A DNA stretch of 64,000 nucleotides. Source: an uncultured Bacteroidota bacterium (GTDB taxonomy: Bacteria > Bacteroidota > Bacteroidia > Chitinophagales > Chitinophagaceae). How positions within the stretch are numbered: the first letter of the stretch is position 1; every line of letters begins with the position of its first letter. The notes beneath the pieces are model-generated. The model made no database searches and had not been told where the DNA came from. It saw nothing but the letters and a program-made list of their open reading frames with translations. The position numbers and the translations under genes were made by a program. Of this stretch, positions 44,657 to 52,998 are shown one piece after another. Where the stretch lies: the NCBI GenBank assembly GCA_903824665.1, contig CAIJXT010000024.1:62001-126000 (forward strand), given 5' to 3'.

Positions 44657-45028
44657 ACAAGGAGTTATAAATATTGCTAAACAAATATTATGCCATACTT
44701 TTTAACAAATTACAAATTTTCGCTGCTACCGCCAAATGGCTGCATCATTGGTATGCCAGCCAGCCACCGCCCCTATGCACCCCAAAACATCACCGGCGAT
44801 TGTAGTCTATACAGATTAATTGAATTTATATTTCCAAATCCAAAACTTTTTTCAGACATTTGCCTTATCCAAGATGGGTTAGTAAGCTCAGTCCTTTCCC
44901 GACATGCCAGGCATGTCGGGACTTTTTTTGGAAATCTCTCCTCTTCCGTAAAGTGTTAAATCAACACTGTTGAAAGCCTACAATAGATTAAACTTTGTAT
45001 TTTGCGGGTTCAAAAAAACACACACTAA
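44657..45028. other. Intergenic region with isolated terminator and dyad
   Basis: 372 bp between divergent genes. It contains an intrinsic terminator at about 44895-44928 pointing rightwards with no plus-strand gene before it, and a dyad AGTGTT-N5-AACACT at 44952-44968 upstream of the DUF2911 gene. The 89-residue track ORF here is not gene-like. Confidence 0.55.
44895..44928 (+). terminator. Strong orphan terminator
   Basis: Stem CCCGACATG / CATGTCGGG (extendable to 11 bp) followed by ACTTTTTTT. No coding gene on the plus strand ends before it, so it may end a small RNA that begins near 44865. Confidence 0.85.
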
Positions 45029-45904
45029 ATGAGACGCGTTTTTCTTTCGATAATTCTGTTTACTGTCATTGCATTTGCAGCCACTGCCCAGAGCGCACTG
45101 AAGTTGCCATCACTGAGCCCCAACGCCAAAGTGACTCAGGACTTCTCGCTGTCATCCATCGAGATCAGCTACAGCCGCCCCTCTATGCGGGGTCGCAAGA
45201 TTATGGGCGACATAATTCCCTATGGCCATGTATGGCGCACAGGTGCCAATGCAGCCACCAAACTGAAGATAGGTGAAGAACTGGAAATCGCAGGCCGCAA
45301 GGTTAAAGCCGGCGAATATGCCCTTTATACCATTCCGGGCCGCGACAATTGGGAAGTGGTCATCAGCAGTGCCACCGGCAACTGGAGCGCAGAAGGCTTC
45401 CCAAAAGAGTTTGACATAGCCCGCTTCAAGGTAAAACCAATGACCATGAACGATGCGGTACAGACTTTCACTATCGCCATCAACGACATCACTTTTACCA
45501 CCTGCAAGATAGAGCTGATGTGGGAGCACACTAAGATCTCTATTCCTGTAGTAGCCCGCAACACCACTACCGTCGACGACAATATAGATAAGGCCATCAA
45601 CAACCCACCGGCTGTGCCTTATTTCCAGGCTGCCAGCTACTACTTCGAAACAAACCAGAAGATCGATATCGCCAGCCGCTATGTAGACAAGGCGCTGGAA
45701 GCCAACCCAAAAGCATTCTACATGTGGTACCTGAAAGCCCGCATCGAGAAGAAGCTGGGCCATGTTGAAGAAGCGCTTGCAGCAGCAAGAAAGTCTATAG
45801 AACTCGCACAAGGCACCCCCAACGAACTGGAATACAAGCGCAACAATGACAAGCTCATCACCGAGCTCAACAAAATGAAGCGTTACAACCAGCCGCAGGA
45901 CTAA
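45029..45904 (+). CDS. DUF2911 secreted protein with TPR-like C-terminus
   Basis: 291 residues. Signal peptide MRRVFLSIILFTVIAFAATAQ. The DUF2911 domain (about residues 25-180) shows SPNAKVTQDFSLSSIEISYSRPSMRGRKI, IPYGHVWRTGANAATKLKI, KAGEYALYTIPG and ELMWEHTKISIPV. The C-terminal part is helical, with ALEANPKAFYMWYLKARIEKKLG and EEALAAARKSIELAQ like a tetratricopeptide pair. The family is common in Bacteroidota; function unknown. A strong bidirectional terminator lies between it and the convergent ricT-like gene. Confidence 0.92.
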   Translation: MRRVFLSIILFTVIAFAATAQSALKLPSLSPNAKVTQDFSLSSIEISYSRPSMRGRKIMGDIIPYGHVWRTGANAATKLKIGEELEIAGRKVKAGEYALYTIPGRDNWEVVISSATGNWSAEGFPKEFDIARFKVKPMTMNDAVQTFTIAINDITFTTCKIELMWEHTKISIPVVARNTTTVDDNIDKAINNPPAVPYFQAASYYFETNQKIDIASRYVDKALEANPKAFYMWYLKARIEKKLGHVEEALAAARKSIELAQGTPNELEYKRNNDKLITELNKMKRYNQPQD

Positions 45905-45994
45905 ACTGCTGGCCCGTGTGCATTTGTGGCAATTTGCTGATTCCACAACAGCCCCGCTCCGGATGAGCAAAAAACTCAATAAAACGTACCAAAT

Positions 45995-46029
45995 AAAATG
46001 GGCAAACGGTAAAACCGTTTGCCCATTTT
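45995..46029. terminator. Bidirectional terminator
   Basis: 16-bp perfect stem AAAATGGGCAAACGGT / ACCGTTTGCCCATTTT with a 3-nt loop, so both strands give a stem followed by T residues. Serves the convergent DUF2911 and ricT-like genes. Confidence 0.93.
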
Positions 46030-46049
46030 CACCTCTTTAGTATTGAAGT

Positions 46050-47696
46050 TTAGGTAGTTGTTCCGCCACCACCTTCTGCGGGCGGGGGCGCCTGTCCATC
46101 AGCTGGTGGGCGCGGTCCCGAAGGGCGGTTGGGTCTGTTTCTGCCTCTGCTACCCTGCTGTGGGCGCTGGCCCGCCTGATCGCCGTTCTGCTGTGGTTGC
46201 CCGTCTTCAGCAGGTTTAGCCTGTTTCGGTCTTGGTCCCTGCTGCTGAGGTTTGCCCGCTTGCTGCGGCCTTGGCCCTTGCTGCTGGGGTTTTGGTCCCT
46301 GCTGAGGGTTTGGCCCCTGAGGTCTTGGTGCACGCTCGGCTCCAGCCTGTTTAGCTGGCTGTTGATTCCCTTGTTGTGGCTTGGGTCCCTGCTGCTGTGG
46401 TTTACCTTGCTGCTGACCTTGTTTAGGCTGTTGCTTGTTCTGCTGCGGCCTGGGTCCCGAAGGTGCACCCTGCTGAGCCCGGCTACCCTGCTGCTGTGGT
46501 CCCCTTGGCTGCCCTGCTCCTTCCGCCTGTACGCCACTGGCCTGCGGTGTTTTACCACCACTGCCCGAGCTGCCCTTTTTCTTTTTCTTCTTGTTCTTCT
46601 CCAGATTCTTCAGTGTTATCTGGCCTACGTCATTCACATAGCCCATGTCCACCTTCACAGCCCCCTTGGCATCGCGCGCTTCCAGCTCTACTGGTTGCAA
46701 CTCATCTGCCTTTTTGCCCTCTTTGTTCATGATCAGTATCTCCCTGACCCTGGTTATTGATAGCGGATACTGCTTGTTGTTGCCATGAAAGCTATACCAC
46801 ATCAGGTTCTTGAAGATGTCGCGCTTCTGCAGATGTGCTATACCATTTACCGTATCCAGCGATTCAGCATGATCCGGGAATACCGAAAGCGCATCCATAT
46901 AAGTATCAAGCTCGTAATTGAGGCAGCATTTGAGCCTGCCACATTGGCCTGATAGCTTGGTCTGATTGATAGACAGGTTCTGATACCGGGCGGCAGTGGT
47001 ATTCACCGACTTGAAATCGGTAAGCCAGGTGCTGCAGCATAGTTCCCTGCCACAGGAGCCTATGCCACCTACTTTGGCGCTTTCCTGCCGCGCACCTATC
47101 TGGCGCATCTCTACCTTCAGCTTGAAGTCGTTGGCAAACACCCTGATCAACTCACGGAAGTCTACACGCTGGTCGGCAGTATAGAAGAAGGTACCCTTCT
47201 TGCCATCGGCCTGAACCTCTACCTCACACAACTTCATCTCCAGATTGAGACTGCGTGCTATGGCCCGGGAACGGGTAAGGATATCTGCTTCACGTTCCTT
47301 GTTCTTAGCGCAAACCTCCAACTCCTCATCGGTAGATGGGTGCAGTACCCTTTTGGTCACATCGGCCTCGCGTACACCGTACTTTTTGAGCTGCAGCTTC
47401 ACGAGTTCGCCAGTGATACTCACCTGACCAACGTCGATACCGCCCGTGCCCTCCAGTGTGATCCAGGTGCCTTTTTCGAGGATATAATTGGTATTGTTAC
47501 GGAAGAATTCCTTGCGACTGCCCTTGTTGAAAGACACTTCAATTATCGCATAGGGTTTGGCTCCATCGTGCAGAGGTAGTGCGTTGAGCCAATCATATAC
47601 ATTCAAACGGTTGCACCCACTGGTGCTGCACCCGCCATTACCTTTGCAGCCGCCCGGCTTTCCGCCGGTACCGGTACTGCAATTGCCACATCCCAT
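46050..47696 (-). CDS. RicT-like PSP1-domain protein
   Basis: 548 residues. A Cys-rich N-terminus (six Cys within the first 28 residues, CGNC...CKGNGGC...SGC) precedes the PSP1 domain (about 50-300), which carries IGSCGRELCCSTWL and GQCGRLKCCLNYE, the cysteine motifs that in Bacillus RicT/YaaT help hold an iron-sulfur cluster of the RicAFT (Y-)complex. RicT affects RNase Y mRNA processing, competence and sporulation. A KKKKKKG linker and about 160 residues of Pro/Gln/Gly repeats (PQQGPKPQQ-type) form a disordered tail. Bacteroidota lack RNase Y operons of the Bacillus kind nearby, so the role here is uncertain. Confidence 0.9.
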   Translation of the reverse strand: MGCGNCSTGTGGKPGGCKGNGGCSTSGCNRLNVYDWLNALPLHDGAKPYAIIEVSFNKGSRKEFFRNNTNYILEKGTWITLEGTGGIDVGQVSITGELVKLQLKKYGVREADVTKRVLHPSTDEELEVCAKNKEREADILTRSRAIARSLNLEMKLCEVEVQADGKKGTFFYTADQRVDFRELIRVFANDFKLKVEMRQIGARQESAKVGGIGSCGRELCCSTWLTDFKSVNTTAARYQNLSINQTKLSGQCGRLKCCLNYELDTYMDALSVFPDHAESLDTVNGIAHLQKRDIFKNLMWYSFHGNNKQYPLSITRVREILIMNKEGKKADELQPVELEARDAKGAVKVDMGYVNDVGQITLKNLEKNKKKKKKGSSGSGGKTPQASGVQAEGAGQPRGPQQQGSRAQQGAPSGPRPQQNKQQPKQGQQQGKPQQQGPKPQQGNQQPAKQAGAERAPRPQGPNPQQGPKPQQQGPRPQQAGKPQQQGPRPKQAKPAEDGQPQQNGDQAGQRPQQGSRGRNRPNRPSGPRPPADGQAPPPAEGGGGTTT

Positions 47697-48180
47697 CTAA
47701 AATACATTTATATCGAGCAGGCCGCAATGATCATATAATGCCGTAAGTATACTGATGAAAGCATAAAACTCCCTGAATATTCACACAATTCACTTATCAC
47801 TGTTTTATCGCTAAAAATTAATCTTCCGGCAACTTTTATATTACTACCACCAACTATCGTTGTCCATCCACACACAATCACTGCTAACAACCTGCCAATT
47901 GTTAAAAAATAATTACTAAATACAAACCTACGAAAAAAAGTTTATAGTAGGAAGTCAAAAGTAGAGAGTCCAAAGTAGAAAGTCTAAAGTAGTGAGTACA
48001 TAGTCTAAAGTAGAATGTAGAAGGTTGAAAGGCGATATTAGAAAGTGTATAGTAGAAAGTAAAGAATCAATAACAGAGAGTGGGAACGTTGAAGATTATG
48101 AAGAGTAGATTGAGGGAAGGGCTGCAAAGAAGTGAACAGTAGGTGAGAGTATTTTTGCTGAGGGGGGTATATGTCATGTG
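47697..48180. other. Gene-free region with 7-bp repeat array
   Basis: 484 bp between two minus-strand genes. The left half is AT-rich, presumably with the ricT-like promoter; the right half is dominated by repeat array B. No ORF of interest. Confidence 0.6.
47937..48083 (+). repeat. 7-bp degenerate repeat array B (about 21 units)
   Basis: Units in unbroken 7-bp register, consensus AAAGTAG or AAAGTCT: AAAGTTT, ATAGTAG, GAAGTCA, AAAGTAG, AGAGTCC, AAAGTAG, AAAGTCT, AAAGTAG, TGAGTAC, ATAGTCT, AAAGTAG and so on, decaying to the right. The consensus is the reverse complement of array A at 32281-32364. Confidence 0.9.
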
Positions 48181-49152
48181 TTACAACTTCTGTCCCTGCT
48201 GGGCGATATTGAAGTTCTTTTGACGAACTTGATCCCGGGCCTCATCGTCCCAAAGAAGGGGGTTGGTATGATTGAAATGAATGAAGTGTATGCGTGCTCT
48301 AAGTGACGGCGGTACGGGTGTTGAAGGCAGGTCTGTAAACAAGTGCATAGTCTCTGACACAAAGGGATGCGGCACTACTGCCATGTTACGACCGGGCAGC
48401 TCACCGTTGGCAAAGAACGTGCCATCAAGTAAGGCAATATCCACACTACCCACTAACTTGCGGATATCGACTGACCATTTTTGCCACTTATCAATATCGG
48501 GAATAAACATATACTTTTTTGTTCTGGTGGTGATGAGGAAGCCTGCAGTTTCGGAAAACTCGTCGCGGTGGGGTACGGTAAATGCTGCAACACTGAATCG
48601 GTCTGAGATGTTGTATACCACCGTATCCTGGAGATGGAAATTACTATCGGGATGTATCTGCAACTGGTCGACGAGAGTGATATTCTGAATTTTCACTAAT
48701 TGACTCCAGGGACCATTGGACTGTAGATACTTCTTCATCTCCGGCAATACATAAACCGGCATCCTGGAAGTATTCATAGCCTCTTTGCCGAGCTGCATGA
48801 GCCCTGTATAATGCCCTATATGAGCATGTGTGACGAAAATACCCCACGGCAAGTAACTGAACCTACCGCCGGTTTGCTCCTGGAAATAGTGCAATTGCCG
48901 GGTGATATCGGGGGTGGCCTCTATTAGCCACCACTTGCCGGCAACAGGATCAACGAGCGCCAGTGAGGTGACATAACGCTGCATAGCAGGGTTACTCCAG
49001 GCGGTCTGGCAACATTGTTTAGCACAGCCGACATGCGGGTAGCCACCATCTTGTGCCACGCCAAGCACCATTATATAGGCATTAGTATCGGTTTGGGCAG
49101 ATGAAAAAAACGAGATGAGTATTAAGCCTGCTAGGGTGAGCAATGTGCGCAT
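48181..49152 (-). CDS. Secreted MBL-fold hydrolase, PqqB-like
   Basis: Start chosen at ATG 49152 (MRTLLTLAGLILISFFSSAQ), a clean signal peptide; the track start adds 26 unrelated residues. About 323 residues. The fold opens with AYIMVLGVAQDGGYPHVGCAKQCC and the metal region reads THAHIGHYTGL, so the usual HxHxDH has Gly in place of Asp. Later ligands are in PHRDEFSETAGF, PDIDKW, LLDGTFF and FIHFNHTNP. This resembles the PqqB subgroup (the PQQ-synthesis protein and paralogues). No other pqq gene is near, so PQQ synthesis is unlikely. Periplasmic hydrolase of unknown substrate. Confidence 0.87.
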   Translation of the reverse strand: MRTLLTLAGLILISFFSSAQTDTNAYIMVLGVAQDGGYPHVGCAKQCCQTAWSNPAMQRYVTSLALVDPVAGKWWLIEATPDITRQLHYFQEQTGGRFSYLPWGIFVTHAHIGHYTGLMQLGKEAMNTSRMPVYVLPEMKKYLQSNGPWSQLVKIQNITLVDQLQIHPDSNFHLQDTVVYNISDRFSVAAFTVPHRDEFSETAGFLITTRTKKYMFIPDIDKWQKWSVDIRKLVGSVDIALLDGTFFANGELPGRNMAVVPHPFVSETMHLFTDLPSTPVPPSLRARIHFIHFNHTNPLLWDDEARDQVRQKNFNIAQQGQKL

Positions 49153-49248
49153 ACTACCAAATTTACGAAAACCAGGCCACATACTAAAAAGCCCCAAAAC
49201 TCTTAAACAACCAAAAAGTGTTAGTAACACACCGTCAGGTACAAACTA

Positions 49249-49278
49249 CAAAAAGACCCCGCCGTTTGGCAGGGTCTC
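49249..49278 (-). terminator. Terminator after rpsG
   Basis: Stem AGACCCTGCC / GGCGGGGTCT (minus-strand sense, AAAC loop, one G-T pair) followed by TTTTTG, 27 nt after the rpsG stop; ends the rpsL-rpsG unit before any fusA. Confidence 0.92.
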
Positions 49279-49304
49279 CTGAATGTATTAACAAAGTGTA
49301 GTTG

Positions 49305-49772
49305 TTAGATCTTGAAGTGAGAGAACGCTTTGTTGGCTTCGGCCATACGATGCGTATCTTCTTTCTTTTTGAAAGCACCACCTTCACCCTTAGCTGCTGC
49401 AACGATCTCGTTGGCGAGTTTATCGGCGATTGTTTTGCCGTTGCGCTCACGAGAGAAACGGATCAACCACTTCATGCTGAGGGAAATTTTGCGATCTGGA
49501 CGAACTTCAGAAGGAATCTGGAAGGTAGCGCCACCGATTCTGCGGCTACGTACTTCTACGGCCGGAGTAACGTTCACCAATGCTTTTTTCCAGATCTCAT
49601 AACCGTCTTCGTTGGTTATTTTGGCAACCTTATCAAGAGCATCATAAAATGCACTCAATACGATGGTTTTGTTACCACCCCACATCAGGCAGTTAACGAA
49701 ACGAGTTACGTTTTTATCGTTGAATTTCGGATCCGGTGCTAACGGAAGTTTTTTTGCTTGTGCCTTTCTCAT
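49305..49772 (-). CDS. rpsG: 30S ribosomal protein S7
   Basis: 155 residues, full length. [66 protein letters not shown] and [24 protein letters not shown] are S7 signatures. It nucleates the 30S head on 16S rRNA. Second gene of an rpsL-rpsG unit (36 nt after rpsL) that ends at a terminator; fusA does not follow. Confidence 0.99.
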   Translation of the reverse strand: MRKAQAKKLPLAPDPKFNDKNVTRFVNCLMWGGNKTIVLSAFYDALDKVAKITNEDGYEIWKKALVNVTPAVEVRSRRIGGATFQIPSEVRPDRKISLSMKWLIRFSRERNGKTIADKLANEIVAAAKGEGGAFKKKEDTHRMAEANKAFSHFKI

Positions 49773-49808
49773 GTATTACCTGATTGGCTTATATTAAATG
49801 TTAATAAA

Positions 49809-50219
49809 TTATTTTTTACCAGCTGGTTTTGCAGCTGCGCCACCTTTAACCTTTTCTTTCTTAGTACCATACTTGGAGCGGCTCTGCTTACGGTCTTTAA
49901 CACCGGCAGTATCGAGCGCACCACGTACGATGTGATAACGAACACCGGGAAGATCCTTAACACGACCACCACGGATAAGCACTATGGAGTGCTCCTGGAG
50001 GTTATGACCTTCACCCGGGATGTATGCGATCACCTCGATTTTGTTGGTGAGACGCACCTTAGCTACTTTACGCAGCGCGGAGTTTGGTTTCTTGGGCGTA
50101 GTAGTATATACACGGGTACATACTCCACGGCGTTGAGGACACGCGTCAAGCGCACGGGATTTTGACTTCGTCCGTATCTGTTCACGGCCTTTACGTACTA
50201 ATTGCTGTATTGTAGGCAT
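49809..50219 (-). CDS. rpsL: 30S ribosomal protein S12
   Basis: 136 residues. [55 protein letters not shown], and [20 protein letters not shown] are the S12 signatures near the decoding site. The residues at the streptomycin-resistance positions are wild type (TTPKKPNSA and GGRVKDLPG). The C-terminus carries a Lys/Ala/Gly tail. A canonical Bacteroidota promoter lies just upstream. Confidence 0.99.
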   Translation of the reverse strand: MPTIQQLVRKGREQIRTKSKSRALDACPQRRGVCTRVYTTTPKKPNSALRKVAKVRLTNKIEVIAYIPGEGHNLQEHSIVLIRGGRVKDLPGVRYHIVRGALDTAGVKDRKQSRSKYGTKKEKVKGGAAAKPAGKK

Positions 50220-50252
50220 TGCTTACGTTAGTAATAAAATTAAAATGGAGTG

Positions 50253-50283
50253 CAAAGGTAAGTCAAATAAATTATTATCCAAA
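50253..50283 (-). promoter_or_regulatory. Canonical promoter of rpsL-rpsG (TTTG-N19-TACCTTTG)
   Basis: Both elements match exactly on the minus strand: TTTG at 50280-50283, 19-nt spacer, TACCTTTG at 50253-50260, 33 nt before the rpsL ATG. Confidence 0.8.
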
Positions 50284-50728
50284 AAAAGTATTTGGGTTAT
50301 TTCTGAGGATTTTTTTCTGTCTGCAAAAAAATCTTCTGCTGCAGCCCATTTTTTCTGAAAAACAGTAGACAGAAACGACGGGAAAACGCAATAACTGCTG
50401 AATACCGGCGCGAAGATACGGGAAAAGCGATTGTTTATTCAGCGCTTTGCGATAACGAATAACAGAAAGCGATTATCTGGTAGCTCACACTCAACACCTT
50501 GCCAATAGAGGTCAGCGTAAAAAATGCAGGACAGGTACAAGTAGGCAGGTCATTTTGTGCATAAGTACATACAATTTGACACAACCTGCCGCCCTTTAGA
50601 AAATCACCCCCTTTCCGGGGCACCCCTGGTGGCATTGTTTCAGAGGGGTGACATGCAGATCAACAGGGAAAATCTGTTAATATTATAAGCGCCGGTATAA
50701 GAAATGAACTACTATTTTCTTTTTCCGC

Positions 50729-50736
50729 TATTTTTG
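50729..50736 (+). promoter_or_regulatory. -7 element TATTTTTG for tonB-folC
   Basis: Exact TAnnTTTG match 37 nt upstream of the tonB ATG. Confidence 0.5.
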
Positions 50737-50773
50737 TCAGAGAACCAGAAACTTAAAACAGGTTATACGATTC

Positions 50774-51577
50774 ATGATTGCGCTGCAACAAACCAAACAA
50801 CCTGCAATAAACAACAAAGCGCTGGCATGGACCGTTGGCGTACATGCCCTGCTGCTGCTGCTCTTTTTGTTTTTTACCTATACCGTGCCGCAAAATGCCA
50901 TAGTAGATACTGGCGGCGGACTGGAAGTAAATCTCGGCACGAGCAATGATGGCAGTGGTACCGACCAGCCCATGTCGAAGAAAGACCCATCGGAATTTCA
51001 GGCAACGGTAATTTACAGAAGCGTCGCGGTGCGCAGCAGTGTGCCTCAGGACATTCTTCGCTCTGCTGATGCAGATGCACCTGTAATCAACAACACCAGC
51101 AAGAAAAACGGTCATGCTGATGCCACGGAAAAAGGCAAGGCCCAACCGAGCCCTCGGTATACCTATCCCGGAGATGTGGGAAAAGGCGGCAATAGCGCTC
51201 AACAGGATATGCCGGGAAAAGGCGAAGGGAATACTACAGGTCCCGGCGACCGTGGTGTGCCGGGTGGCACGCCAGGCGCTGACAACTATACTGGTACACC
51301 TGGAAATGGTACAGGAGGTATAGGGCATACGCTCTCCGGAAGGCATATATCGCCCGATAAATTTGAAGCTGAGTTTCATGAAGGTGGCAAGGTGGTGATC
51401 CATGTTACGGTAGACCGTAATGGCAACATCGTAGACAAACGTGTAAAGAGCTCGTCGGGTGCGAGTCTGACCCGAATAGCGCTGGAGAAACTGAGTACAG
51501 CCCGGTTTAGCCGGAGCGATGGGCCTGAACCACAACAGTTCGGAGATGTAACGATAATCTTCAAAACACGCCGGTAA
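50774..51577 (+). CDS. TonB-family energy transducer
   Basis: 267 residues. Cytoplasmic N-terminus, one transmembrane helix (WTVGVHALLLLLFLFFTYTV, with the His of the TonB SHLS-like region), a long Gly/Pro/Asn-rich periplasmic linker (about 100-195) and a short C-terminal TonB-like domain (EGGKVVIHVTVDRNGNIVDKRVKSSSGAS... ALEKLSTARFSRSD). It couples ExbB-ExbD proton flow to outer-membrane receptors. The matching exbB and exbD genes lie 3 kb away on the opposite strand. It is followed 5 nt later by folC. Confidence 0.88.
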   Translation: MIALQQTKQPAINNKALAWTVGVHALLLLLFLFFTYTVPQNAIVDTGGGLEVNLGTSNDGSGTDQPMSKKDPSEFQATVIYRSVAVRSSVPQDILRSADADAPVINNTSKKNGHADATEKGKAQPSPRYTYPGDVGKGGNSAQQDMPGKGEGNTTGPGDRGVPGGTPGADNYTGTPGNGTGGIGHTLSGRHISPDKFEAEFHEGGKVVIHVTVDRNGNIVDKRVKSSSGASLTRIALEKLSTARFSRSDGPEPQQFGDVTIIFKTRR

Positions 51578-51582
51578 CCACT

Positions 51583-52914
51583 ATGGGCAATACCCCAGAA
51601 TACGACAAGACACTCAACTATCTATACGAACGGCTGCCGATGTTCTCGAGAATAGGGAAAGCAGCACTGAAACCGGATCTGACCAACACGCTGAAACTCT
51701 GTGCCGCACTGGGCAATCCGCAAACCCTTTTCAAATCGGTACACGTAGCAGGCACCAACGGCAAAGGCAGTGTAAGCCATTCGCTGGCGGCTGTAATGCA
51801 GGAATGCGGTAACAAGACCGGCCTTTATACTTCGCCGCATCTGGTGGACTTCCGGGAGCGGATACGGGTTAACGGTGTACCCGTAAGCAAGGAATGGGTA
51901 GTGGATTTTGTGGCACAACTTAAACCAACAATAGAAGATATACAACCATCGTTTTTTGAGATTACCGTGGCAATGGCATTTAAGTACTTTGCCGAGCAGC
52001 AGGTAGACATTGCAATTATTGAGACCGGACTGGGAGGCAGGCTGGACAGCACCAATGTAATCACACCCATACTATCTGTGATCACCAATATCAGCTACGA
52101 CCATAAGGACCTTCTGGGCAACACACTGGCTGAAATAGCTGCAGAAAAAGCAGGCATTATAAAACCCGGTGTGCCTGTAGTGATAGGCGAACAACATCAG
52201 GAAACGGAAAGAGTGTTTTTTGAACATTCTGTACACAAACAAAGCACACTGCATTATGCGCAGTCACTGTGGGGAATGGTGCGCGTGAAGCAGGATATCA
52301 GGTACCAGTACTACAAAGCTGTGAACAATGCCCGTATGCAGCTTTACGACCTGCAAACCGACCTGCCAGGCAACTACCAGCAACACAATATAAAAACAGT
52401 ACTAACGGCCGCTGAACTACTGTCGCATCAGGGCTTTAATGTAACAACCGAGAAGGCAATCAAAGCGCTGGCTCATGTGCGCCAATTGACCGGATTGCGT
52501 GGACGATGGGAGGTGCTACAGACCAACCCTCTTGTGATATGCGATGTAGCCCATAACACAGCAGGACTGAAGGAAGTGCTGGAACAATTCGGGCAAACAA
52601 TTTCAGTAAGAAAACACATCATCCTGGGTTTTGTAAAAGACAAACAAGTGAACGAAGCATTGGCATTGTTTCCCAAAAATGCTATCTACTATTTCACCAA
52701 CGCACAGATAGAGAGAGCCCTGCCTGCCAATGAACTACTGAGTGCTGCGTACGATGCCGGATTAACCGGAACGGCATATAGCAATGCCATGGAAGCATAT
52801 AACGCTGCCATAGCAGCAATGACCGCAGACGATATTTTGCTGATTACAGGTAGCTTTTTTATAGCCGGGGAAATATTGGCTGCATTGCAGCAAGAGGCAA
52901 TGGAGGTGCGGTAG
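51583..52914 (+). CDS. folC: Bifunctional folylpolyglutamate synthase / dihydrofolate synthase
   Basis: 443 residues. The Mur-ligase-like ATP site is VAGTNGKGSVSHSLAAVM, followed by YTSPHLVDFRERIRVNG, ETGLGGRLDSTNVI, ITNISYDHKDLLGNTLAEIAAEKAGIIK and the C-terminal GRWEVLQTNPLVICDVAHN and LGFVKDKQVNEAL. It adds glutamate to dihydropteroate and folates. It is coupled to tonB (5 nt), an arrangement repeated in many Bacteroidota. Confidence 0.97.
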   Translation: MGNTPEYDKTLNYLYERLPMFSRIGKAALKPDLTNTLKLCAALGNPQTLFKSVHVAGTNGKGSVSHSLAAVMQECGNKTGLYTSPHLVDFRERIRVNGVPVSKEWVVDFVAQLKPTIEDIQPSFFEITVAMAFKYFAEQQVDIAIIETGLGGRLDSTNVITPILSVITNISYDHKDLLGNTLAEIAAEKAGIIKPGVPVVIGEQHQETERVFFEHSVHKQSTLHYAQSLWGMVRVKQDIRYQYYKAVNNARMQLYDLQTDLPGNYQQHNIKTVLTAAELLSHQGFNVTTEKAIKALAHVRQLTGLRGRWEVLQTNPLVICDVAHNTAGLKEVLEQFGQTISVRKHIILGFVKDKQVNEALALFPKNAIYYFTNAQIERALPANELLSAAYDAGLTGTAYSNAMEAYNAAIAAMTADDILLITGSFFIAGEILAALQQEAMEVR

Positions 52915-52998
52915 AAATATTTTGTATATTTTTTAACCTTGCGCTAACCAATAATTGGCGGGTACCTGCGTTAACAATATTCACCTAAAAATAATAAG

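Larger units (their letters stand above)
50220..50773. other. Divergent intergenic region between rpsL and tonB
   Basis: 554 bp. Left part holds the rpsL promoter; right part holds a TATTTTTG element for tonB. Between them I see a TCACCCC/GGGGTGA inverted repeat at about 50605-50652 with no clear function, and no gene. Confidence 0.6.

Noticed and set aside
44690-44959. 89-residue ORF
   Set aside because: No signal, no motif, runs through a terminator hairpin; composition is not gene-like.
46197-46760. 187-residue plus-strand ORF
   Set aside because: Antisense of the PQG repeat tail of the ricT-like gene.
50435-50635. 66-residue minus ORF upstream of rpsL
   Set aside because: No family resemblance, Cys-rich by chance, and lies in a promoter region.
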